Source: Owenia fusiformis (Eukaryota; Annelida; Polychaeta; Sabellida; Oweniidae). From it: DNA of 64,000 nt. Where the stretch lies: contig CAIIXF020000006.1 of NCBI GenBank assembly GCA_903813345.2, positions 28,401,936 through 28,465,935 on the forward strand. Direction: 5' to 3'. Within the stretch, counting starts at the first letter, position 1; every line of letters begins with the position of its first letter. Shown here piece after piece: positions 58,801-64,000 of this stretch. The position numbers and the translations under genes were made by a program. A model generated the notes under the pieces. That model had not been told where the DNA came from and did not search any database. It saw only the letters and a program-made list of their open reading frames with translations.

Positions 58801-61800
58801 CAGGTGGGTCTACAACTTCAAGAACTTTCTACAACTTTAAGTACTCTGCAACTTGTTACCAACTCAGTATTGCACTGTAGTCTGGTGATTGGAAGTAACA
58901 CTGGGTGGACTTGGGTTGTCTTTATTTTGTACACAGCCATTCCTTGTCTATCCAGTTCTTGTGTAAGCGGAACTGTTTTGCAGAAGGGTTCAACTCAACC
59001 AGCTTGTGACCTGGACCTTTGAAGAACTACAAGGTTGCCTTGTTTGGTTAAACGGCCCATCCTTGGCTAACCAGTTCTATTCATAGGAGTTATTCGCAAC
59101 CCTTAGATGGGTAAGGATACTCACTGTGAAAGGACATACAGTCTCCCAGATGTGAAGCTGAACTGTTTTGCAGAAGGGTTCAACTCAACTAGCTTGTGAC
59201 CTGGACCCTTGAAGAACTGCAAGGTTGCCTCGTTTGGTTAAACGGCCCATCCTTGGTTAACCAGTCTCTATTCATAGGAGTTGGTCATTACCCTTAGATG
59301 GCTAAGACTGCTCACTATGATAGGACAATAACAGTGTTACAGATGTGTCACAGCCTCTGCCTTACAATGGATGATGGTGGCTGTTCTACTAGGGATCACT
59401 ATGGTTTGTGAGATCAGAGTACTTTTTGGTAATATGAATTTTACTTTTTATTATAAGTACTTGTGTATATATATTTATTATACTTTTGGGCTTAATCGGG
59501 GTCCCACCTCCTTTACTTTTAATTCAGCATATGTCATGGAATAGGTTGGATTGTATGTAATTGAGAAATTTTACAAGTAAATTTTCTATTAATTACAATA
59601 CAAACCTATTCCATGACCATAGGCCCACCCGGCCTCCCCGCAGTATTTTTAAGTTTTACTGCGTACAATTATGAAGATATAGCATATAAAGGGGTGTTAG
59701 GTCAGTTGACCTAGAGGGATTCAGGTTATCCTGTTGTTTTTGGACTTGCCCATTTTTCCAAATTAGGGGTATTAGCATATGTCATGGAATAGGTTTGTAT
59801 TGTAATTAATAGAAAATTTACTTGTAAAATTTCTCAATTGTATCATTTTGTGAGCATTTATTTTCAGTTGTTATAAACAATTGGCACATCTATAGTATTA
59901 TTTTGTGAGCATTTATTTTCAGTTGTTATAAACGATTGGTACATCTATAGTATTATTTTGTGAGCATTTATTTTCAGTTATTATAAACAATTGGCACATC
60001 TATAGTATTATTTTGTGAGCATTTATTTTCAGTTGTTATAAACGATTGGCACATCTATAGTATTATTTTGTGAGCATTTATTTTCAGTTGTTATAAACGA
60101 TTGGCACATCTATAGTATTATTTTGTTAGCATTTATTTTCAGTTGTTATAAACGATTGGCACATCTATAGTATTATTTTGTAAGCATTTATTTTCAGTTG
60201 TTATAAACAATTGGCACATCTATAGTATTATTTTGTGAGCATTTATTTTCAGTTGGTGTCCCAATGAGAGGATGTCTGAGGAGATGGTTCGTGTCATGTT
60301 CCCTCTGGTCTTTGATGCCTCCACAGAGCAGATTGCTGACTTTGTAAGTTTTGATGAGACATATTTACTGTGGCTTCATTAAACTCCTCTATATTGTGAA
60401 ATAAAATATAAAAAGTAAAATTTCTTAGTTCACACAAGTCTTCAATAGGTAAAATACATGGTTTAGTGACCACCTGTTACACCTCTTAAATATACTTATA
60501 GCTAGGCTATAGTAAGCTCTTAACACTGACAACTCAAAAAAATGTCTTGTCTTTTGTTGAACATAATTTCAGGTATTAAATGTGGATATTTATTTCAGAC
60601 AATATTTTCCCTTGAGAGAACCTTGGGGTCTGAGGACGGTGAGGAGTTCACCACTAGAGTGTATCAGCATGTAATAGGTGTATGCCACAACCTGCTGCTC
60701 AACTATACTGGCACAAAGTTGTAAGTGTTTATCTTATATTTAGTAATATAATGTAGTCTTGTTCTAACTGGTGTATGTGAGTTTGTGTACATGTGTGCAT
60801 TTGTGCCTGTGGGCGCCACCAATTTCTTGTCATCAAAATTCCAGGAAATTAGCTTACTCGTTGAACTTGAAATTTTTTCAGATGTAAGAGCAGACTAGTG
60901 TCGATATCTGATTAGGTTTTGGGCATGCTGGGTACATTACTAGGTGGCCATTTTGAATTATGATATTTGCCTTGTTTTTTTTCTAATGTTGCCCTTCTTT
61001 CTCATTTTTACCTTTGAAATGATCTTTAAACACTCGTAGATGGTTCATGACACACCCCAAGATAGTTTATCGTTCTTTCAGTGGTCTAGATGAGAAGATC
61101 TTCCAAGAATGTCTCAAGTTTATGGAGGCTCATCTCGAGAAGACAGCTGAAGTAGCAGCTTTCGAAAAACTCTATGTTGGCTCGGAAACAAACCTCATTA
61201 GCATATTACTCTCTGCAGCCAATGAGAATCTGTCCCCCGCATATGGCACTAAGGTTCTCAAGTTCTTCAACAAGTTGTTCCAGCTCGGTGAGTTGTCTAT
61301 TAGTATTACGACAAGATCTGTCGTGAAAATATGCAACATTTGAATGCTTAATCATAGGCTCTAAATAAGAAACAAATATTTGAAAAAATTTTCAAGATGA
61401 ATTTGATTATTTTATTCAATTAAAAAAAATTGCAAAGACCATCAGCTTTCAAAAGAAAGCCCATGCACAGATTTAAAACACTGATCATTGAATAGATTTT
61501 CTTTAAATTAGAGAAACATGAAATTTCTTGCATGGTAAATTGCAATGAAATGTTCAATTAACTTAACTATTATTTATGTCTAGTTGAGAAGAACAGTACC
61601 AACAAGAGCTATATAGCTCTGTGTAGCTCTCTGTCACAACTGGCCAAGATTGACAGCTCTAGTCTACAAGGCTGGCTCAGTAGGATGATAATGGGGCCAA
61701 CACACAATGGAGATGAAAACACCACAGTCCAGGAGAATAGACTACTCTTACAGAGGCTCACTACATACATAGTCAATGAGAAGAGGTACTTTATGTTGGA

Positions 61801-64000
61801 ATAGAATTGAAAAGTTGGAAAATTATCAAAAAACACAATTTTTATCAAGATACTGACTCCATCAGTTTTCTTATCAACAGATTTGATTGCATTTTATTCA
61901 TGTAAGTACAGATCATATGTAAGTGACCCAATTGCCAGGGGGATAACTGGTGTATCAGTGTCCAGAATAAAAAACTGAAAAAATTACAAAAAATTAACTG
62001 ATATTCTGTTATGATACAAACATTTGTGGAAAGGAAAATCAGAATGCAAAGCACATTTCATATTTCTACATATTTCTTCAACAATTGCTTTAATTGTATT
62101 TCTTGTCAAATTATTAAACAAACAATAATTTTAAATAGTACTATAATAATTTTTTCATTTCTTATTTCCATAGCCAAGTTGGAGAAGAGGTTTCTCAGGC
62201 TATACTTCATGCCCTCATTCCGATGGGGTCCCAGCTTTTGTCCCCCCTCAGTGAGGCCCTAGGGTTCTCAGAGCTGATGGTTGTCATGGCAACACTGGCA
62301 GGTGCTGGTGGCGGAGGGGGTCACTCTGCTCTCTTCAAAGCTGTAACTGCTTGGCTTGAGCTCTGGTAAGTCTCTTATTTCACTCTTTTTTATTTTCAAA
62401 ATAATTTTTATGTCACCACCACAACTCAGTTGTGACATATTGTCATAGTCTCCAACTTTTTTGTGGATGGTGTTCAGCATTTGGCAGTTGGTGTTTGGTG
62501 GTTGTTGTTTGCTATTCGGCATCAGTAACAAATTGCAGGTGGTGACATAAATGCCTTGTTCATTTTTAGTTGCATTCACATCATAGTAAATGAAAAAGAA
62601 ATTACATAGAATCACTTGTTTTTTCCACGCACTTGATATAAAATTTACTTTTCATTATTTATATCCAGCAAAACCTACCTTGCACAAAAGGATGTGATGG
62701 AGAAGCTAGAAGAGAATGTTACAAATGGAAAGCACCAGAATATTCTAGAGTCCACATGTTATCTACTGCAGTACATTGCAGACATATTGGGTGCTATGAG
62801 ACAGAGCACCGACACCAGAGGGGGTGCAAGTAGCCCACCATTTGACGCAGATATATCTCTGCAGGTATGTGAGAGAAGGATTGTTTATTCGAGATTATTT
62901 GGAGTTTATTTCAAATCAAGATCTGGTTCACTTCCTTTTTGTAGTGTGTGTTCATGGTTTAACATTTGGCTGGTCATGATGAATATATGGTGGCTCATGG
63001 TTTCATTTCAGGAAACAGATGCCGATTGGTCAGAAGAGCTAGGCGCAGAGGAAGATGATTCTGCAGCAGAAGATTCTGACGATGATTCGTTGAATAACAA
63101 ACTATGTACTTTCACTATGACACAGAAGGAATTCATGAACCAACATTGGTATGTTTCTCAAAATCATGTAGTGGATGTATATGAAATAGTAATGAAAAAT
63201 GCTAAGAATGAGTATGTTGGCACACTTTAGGCAGGCATGCATGACTAATAGGATAAATTACAATTTACAAAAAAGTAGTACATTATGCAAGGCGTATGTC
63301 TAGAAAATAACTTTCATCACTAGAATTGGTGACATATTGTAAGTTTTTTTTGTGGATAGTGTTCAGTGGTTGGTGTTAGGCAGTCAGTGGTTGGTGTTCG
63401 GCATTTGGTAGTTGTCCGTAACAAATGGCAGGTGGTGAAATTTTCCATGTTAATCCCTTGTTTCATTTATTTTTACAGGTACCATTGTCACACATGTAAG
63501 ATAGTAGATGGTGAAGGTGTGTGCACAATATGTGCAAAGGTCTGCCATAAAGACCATGAGCTTTCATATGCCAAACATGGTTCTTTCTTCTGTGACTGTG
63601 GAGCTAAAGATGATGGCACTTGCAAAGTAGGCAACAAATTCATTTCTATTGATGTTGTCATACTTTGATGGCTTGCTTTCCTTTTATATACAGTACCAAA
63701 TTCCTTGAACTTTTGGATCACCCTGTAGATTGTCTTTTTGGTTAACATATCATATTTGGTTAACACAGGATCATGGTGAAATCTTTTCAAAAAATTTGAC
63801 TTGAAATGTTTATCAGTTTATCACCAAAATATCAATGAATTTATATTGTAATGGATGTAATATGATAAATATGAAAATGAATTCAGCAACTTACAGTGAA
63901 ACATCCTGTTATAACTTATACATTGAATATATTTTGAAAATTTCCTCTAACTATAGGCATTGGTGAAGAGAACACAAGCAAGTGGACTAGACCAAAGTCT
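25717..64000 (+). CDS. UBR4: UBR4 (p600), N-terminal third, spliced and cut by the right edge
   Basis: UBR4 is a giant E3 ubiquitin ligase (about 5,200 residues in human) of the N-degron pathway. Exons: 25717-25832 or 28348-28463; 32764-32861; 33138-33247; 33685-33814; 34234-34523; 34792-34880; 35365-35611; 37138-37367; 40977-41223; 41397-41538; 41787-41947; 42330-42498; 42741-42826; 43099-43336; 43782-43908; 44331-44557; 44948-45024; 45536-45658; 45886-46068; 46390-46512; 46957-47094; 47423-47514; 47924-48149; 52990-53071; 53383-53461; 60253-60343; 60599-60720; 61040-61287; 61584-61785; 62174-62365; 62669-62864; 63012-63148; 63479-63626; 63957-64000. All are GT-AG and in phase, giving 1,736 codons. 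Similarity to the known family runs end to end ([68 protein letters not shown]), and the UBR box falls at about residue 1,660, as in human UBR4. No frameshift was seen. Confidence 0.96.
28318..28334 (-). promoter_or_regulatory. CTCF-type motif, duplicated copy
   Basis: Identical to the motif at 25,687-25,703, carried by the second copy of the tandem duplication and again 14 bp before an exon-1 start codon. If both bind CTCF, the locus has two sites in the same orientation 2.6 kb apart. Confidence 0.55.
28348..28463 (+). CDS. UBR4: UBR4 exon 1, copy 2
   Basis: Sequence identical to copy 1, including Kozak context and donor. It has its own copy of the upstream region, so it could act as an alternative promoter/first exon giving the same protein. 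Which copy is used cannot be read from sequence. Confidence 0.8.
30301..32731 (+). mobile_element. Element with ATGTCACCACC...GGTGGTGACAT ends, swollen by tandem subrepeats
   Basis: The ends ATGTCACCACC and GGTGGTGACAT are 11-bp inverted repeats, and the head has a GTCACCACCAAAAGTGGTGAC hairpin followed by GGTTGGTGGTTGGCGTCCGG words. Two short relatives lie in later UBR4 introns (62,410-62,548 and about 63,315-63,443). In this copy about 2.2 kb of tandem repeats fill the interior. A truncated head copy is at 27,670-27,860 because the large duplication broke it. Confidence 0.8.
30480..32690 (+). repeat. Tandem array of about 140-bp subrepeats, about 15-16 copies
   Basis: Recurring block: ATCATCTACATGTTCTCAGA, AATTCAAATCTGACTTTAGA, TTTGACATTTGACCTTCAAT, GACCTTCTCAAGGTC, AAAAAGGTC, CAACTTGCTTCAAATTGACT then a T-run. 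The period varies (about 130-170 bp) through gain or loss of AAGGTCAAA and GATTTGACTTAA sub-blocks. TTGACCTTCAATGACCTT contains nuclear-receptor-like half-sites (TGACCT) in every unit. Located in UBR4 intron 1. Confidence 0.95.
32764..37367 (+). CDS. UBR4: UBR4 exons 2-8 (about residues 39-437)
   Basis: Recognisable blocks in order: [20 protein letters not shown] (exon 2), [20 protein letters not shown] (exon 3), [20 protein letters not shown] (exon 4), [12 protein letters not shown] and [19 protein letters not shown] (exon 5), [20 protein letters not shown] (exon 6), [15 protein letters not shown] (exon 7) and [16 protein letters not shown] (exon 8). These are helical, armadillo-like segments of the UBR4 N-terminus. 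Exon 8's acceptor has a duplicated decoy about 110 bp upstream (see findings). Confidence 0.95.
33864..34141 (+). repeat. 139-bp tandem duplication in UBR4 intron 4
   Basis: Two adjacent copies starting TCATGATGTTTCGAAATATG at about 33,865 and 34,004 differ by a few bases (AGAGTAGAAAG versus AGAGTGGAAAG). Purely intronic; no function visible. Confidence 0.9.
35141..35247. mobile_element. Short TA-flanked hairpin MITE, ACAGTAAAACCT family
   Basis: TACAGCGAAACCTTTAAAGT at the left and ACTTAGACAGGTTTTACTGTA at the right pair as inverted repeats, with GTGGAACAC words inside. It is a 107-bp relative of the 662-bp element at 23,436-24,097, in UBR4 intron 6. Confidence 0.75.
36800..37100 (-). mobile_element. 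Possible tRNA-derived SINE (minus strand) in UBR4 intron 7
   Basis: Minus strand around 36,855-36,905 reads TTAGCGAGGTGATGTTGCTG (A-box-like) and, about 30 bp later, GTGAGTTCGAAAC (B-box-like), a tRNA-head layout. The words TTTGTGGGTTACCCTGTAT occur on both sides (about 36,807 and 37,070). The assignment rests on box similarity only. Confidence 0.45.
37368..40976. other. UBR4: UBR4 intron 8 (3.6 kb), with palindromes
   Basis: No exon-like segment was found. At about 38,200-38,440 words such as GTCTGTTTACGAACTTCAT repeat in diverged form. Nested palindromes occupy 38,895-39,230. The remainder is AT-rich with no recognised feature. Confidence 0.5.
38895..39230. repeat. Nested inverted repeats in UBR4 intron 8
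   Basis: GGTTGATTCCGTATATCG...GAGTATATGATATATTCAC pairs with GTGAATATATCATATACTCA...CGATATACAGAATCAACC (about 38,905-39,030). A second pair, GATGTGAAAAAGTCATCCCACC and GGTGGAGTGATTTTTCACATC, lies at about 39,184-39,228. ATTATCCCACCCTAA and TTAGGGTGGGATAAT bracket the sequence between them. The arrangement suggests several foldback MITEs inserted in one another. Confidence 0.75.
40977..48149 (+). CDS. UBR4: UBR4 exons 9-23 (about residues 437-1223)
   Basis: Landmarks: [20 protein letters not shown] (exon 9); the acidic/serine segment [20 protein letters not shown] and [14 protein letters not shown] with a proline run (exons 10-11, a flexible linker also present in human); [14 protein letters not shown] (12); ATLAILAE-type helices (14); [20 protein letters not shown] (15); [15 protein letters not shown] (16); [20 protein letters not shown] (18); [19 protein letters not shown] and [13 protein letters not shown] (19); FPGVGSW (23). 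The intron 10/11 acceptor (AACTAG) and exon 9 acceptor (TTCCAG|TCAG) were chosen because the alternative CAG breaks the frame. Confidence 0.95.
42874..42936. repeat. Perfect 24-bp hairpin with CAGGGTGGG core
   Basis: AGTACTCACAATATACAGGG-TGGG (42,874-42,897) is perfectly complementary to 42,913-42,936 with a 15-nt loop. It is a minimal member of the CAGGGTGGG MITE group, 48 nt after the exon 13 donor. In the pre-mRNA it would form a strong stem. Confidence 0.85.
46740..46957 (+). repeat. Intron repeat shared with 60,770-60,990
   Basis: TTGTCATCAAAATTCCAGGA, ACTTGAAATTTTTACAGA and AGCAGACTAGT-like words in the same order occur in introns 20 and 27, in the same orientation. It is a dispersed repeat of unknown class, about 200 bp, moderately diverged. 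Confidence 0.6.
48900..49640 (+). repeat. Satellite of about 185 bp in the left arm (inverted copies at 51,780-52,400)
   Basis: The unit runs from CCCAGGGGTGACCATATCTC through AACTTCCAAAATATGGAGCA, TGTATGTACTCTTGCTTTGT and TTCTCATTTTGGCTTCTGACG. About four units lie here and about four inverted in the right arm, with diverged units further in. Corresponding units in the two arms match better than neighbours within an arm, so the arms were probably copied from each other after the array formed. Confidence 0.85.
50000..51340 (-). other. Unpaired core of the foldback element, possible coding relic
   Basis: Minus-strand frame 50,763-50,954 contains [20 protein letters not shown] and then [15 protein letters not shown]. 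This resembles in style a segment common in proteins encoded by repeats of marine invertebrate genomes (polar residues, 'I.KN.L.LF..P'), but I cannot name the family. Stops on both sides and further unlinked frames (50,450-50,674) mean that any gene here is broken. Confidence 0.3.
52990..53461 (+). CDS. UBR4: UBR4 exons 24-25 (about residues 1224-1277)
   Basis: Exon 24 (52,990-53,071) continues [29 protein letters not shown] and exon 25 (53,383-53,461) [25 protein letters not shown]. Both match the region of UBR4 preceding LIVW. Exon 24 begins only 60 bp after the foldback element, with a T-rich tract and TTATTTCAG acceptor intact. Confidence 0.93.
54040..54310 (+). pseudogene. Possible gag-like relic of the DIRS-like element
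   Basis: One frame reads [14 protein letters not shown] then, after a stop, [32 protein letters not shown], a Gln/Pro-rich composition reminiscent of structural-protein genes at the 5' end of retroelements. It is the right place for a first ORF, but there is no motif to confirm it. Confidence 0.3.
56620..57230 (+). repeat. Three diverged direct copies of a segment of about 200-240 bp
   Basis: The block GCTTTAAGGTTTCACTCCAG, TTCCAGACTTCATTTTG, TTACTAGTTCATGTTCATAG, then TTTAACCANTTGGATAAACT and TTTTTTCCCNTGAG occurs at about 56,635, 56,865 and 57,065. It is internal to the DIRS-like element. Confidence 0.85.
58965..59300 (+). repeat. Two direct copies of about 130-190 bp
   Basis: GAACTGTTTTGCAGAAGGGT through AAACGGCCCATCCTTGG and CCAGTTCTATTCATAGGAG occurs at about 58,970 and 59,159, nearly identical. 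Internal to the DIRS-like element, so part of its interior was expanded by duplication. Confidence 0.9.
59840..60252 (+). repeat. 55-bp minisatellite containing the exon 26 splice acceptor
   Basis: The word GAGCATTTATTTTCAGTTG recurs every 55 bp (anchor G at 59,850; 59,905; 59,960; ... 60,235), eight occurrences, with single-base variants (TGTGAGC, TGTTAGC, TGTAAGC; AACAATTGG or AACGATTGG). The last occurrence is the real 3' splice site: TTTATTTTCAG followed by exon 26. Each upstream unit therefore carries a complete polypyrimidine tract and CAG|TTG. Confidence 0.95.
60253..62864 (+). CDS. UBR4: UBR4 exons 26-31 (about residues 1277-1627)
   Basis: Landmarks: [20 protein letters not shown] (26), [20 protein letters not shown] (27), [20 protein letters not shown] and [20 protein letters not shown] (28), [20 protein letters not shown] (29), [20 protein letters not shown] (30), [20 protein letters not shown] and [20 protein letters not shown] (31). 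These correspond one for one with human UBR4 up to the UBR box. Exon 27 has an alternative upstream acceptor (AATTTCAG near 60,571); the downstream one was chosen because it keeps phase and family similarity. Confidence 0.94.
62410..62548 (+). mobile_element. Short ATGTCACCACC...GGTGGTGACAT element in UBR4 intron 30
   Basis: Inverted ends ATGTCACCACC and GGTGGTGACAT enclose a GTCACCACCACAACTCAGTTGTGAC hairpin and TTGGTGTTTGGTGG words. It lacks the tandem array seen in the copy at 30,301-32,731, so it may represent the unexpanded form. Confidence 0.75.
63012..63626 (+). CDS. UBR4: UBR4 exons 32-33: acidic stretch and UBR-box zinc finger
   Basis: Exon 32 (63,012-63,148) encodes an acidic run ([15 protein letters not shown], residues about 1640-1654) and then [18 protein letters not shown]. 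Exon 33 (63,479-63,626) supplies the rest of the UBR box: Y1674-H-C1676-H-T-C1679, C1688, C1691, C1695-H-K-D-H1699, H1706, C1711-D-C1713 and C1721. The UBR box recognises N-degron substrates. All Cys/His ligands of the UBR4 family are present and the sequence [20 protein letters not shown] is close to the human form. Confidence 0.97.
63315..63443 (+). repeat. Diverged GGTGGTGA element in UBR4 intron 32
   Basis: GGTGACATATTGTAAG, several TTGGTGTTAGGCAG/TTGGTGTTCGGCATTTGG words and a final GGCAGGTGGTGAAATTTTCC mirror the element at 62,410-62,548 with mutated termini. It is an older member of the same family. Confidence 0.6.
63957..64000 (+). CDS. UBR4: UBR4 exon 34, partial at window edge
   Basis: After the acceptor CTATAG the phase-0 frame reads [14 protein letters not shown], matching the ALVKRT sequence that follows the UBR box in UBR4. 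The remaining two thirds of the protein, including the C-terminal catalytic region, must lie beyond 64,000. Confidence 0.9.

Larger units (their letters stand above)
53766..59837 (+). mobile_element. DIRS-like tyrosine-recombinase retrotransposon, degenerate (UBR4 intron 25)
   Basis: Left terminus TTACATACAATCCAACCTAT (53,766) is repeated inverted near the right terminus (59,665-59,803) over about 140 bp, with ATGACATATGCTAATACCCC and the AGGTCAACTGACCT palindrome in both. The right terminus has an extra about 35 bp (AATTAATAGAAAATTTACTT, ending TTTCTCAA at 59,837). Just inside lies an internal complementary region, 59,526-59,617: reverse complement of the left end (ending ATGTAA) fused directly to reverse complement of the right end (starting TTGAGAAATT). 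That circle-junction layout is diagnostic of DIRS-type elements. No intact RT, RNase H or recombinase frame is visible; internal repeats dominate. Confidence 0.8.

Noticed and set aside
62268-62615. 115-residue minus-strand ORF
   Set aside because: It is the antisense of UBR4 exon 30 and the neighbouring intronic element.

Overview
The window is animal nuclear DNA: spliced genes with GT-AG introns, AT-rich introns packed with MITE-like hairpins, tandem arrays and a DIRS-type element. Gene content (a TRAF with RING, zinc fingers and MATH; a UBR4 orthologue) fits a marine invertebrate, possibly a deuterostome or lophotrochozoan. Phylum cannot be settled by eye.

Layout. 1-18.2 kb has no recognisable protein gene. 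It holds a possible TATA-less promoter with a minus-strand first exon (about 1.16-1.39 kb), a 643-bp TA-flanked MITE (4.28-4.92 kb), a tandem array of about 30 copies of a 93-bp unit (5.15-7.92 kb), and a 7.6-kb inverted-repeat element (8,875-16,463) with CACTG...CAGTG ends and a flanking ATAAC direct repeat. That element contains palindromes and a fragment of a non-LTR reverse transcriptase. 18.2-24.8 kb carries a minus-strand gene that I reassembled by hand from 8 exons in continuous frame: a TIR-like domain, then a C3HC4 RING, TRAF zinc fingers, a coiled coil and a MATH domain, about 744 residues.

From 25.7 kb to the right edge lies the 5' third of UBR4 (giant N-recognin E3 ubiquitin ligase) on the plus strand: 33 complete exons plus the start of exon 34, about 1,736 codons, all joining in phase, ending just after the UBR box. 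It is head-to-head with the TRAF gene, the start codons being about 970 bp apart. A near-identical 2,631-bp tandem duplication repeats the UBR4 promoter, a consensus CTCF-type motif and exon 1.

UBR4 introns carry the other major elements: a 2.4-kb GTCACCACC-type element swollen by about 140-bp subrepeats (intron 1), a 4.5-kb foldback element with an internal satellite of about 185 bp (intron 23), and a 6.07-kb DIRS-like element with a circle-junction region (intron 25). Directly after it comes a 55-bp minisatellite whose unit contains the 3' splice site of exon 26.

The most unusual items are the TIR-RING-TRAF gene model, the splice-acceptor minisatellite, the duplicated UBR4 first exon and the DIRS architecture. 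All coordinates and joins are manual readings with no alignment or transcript support.
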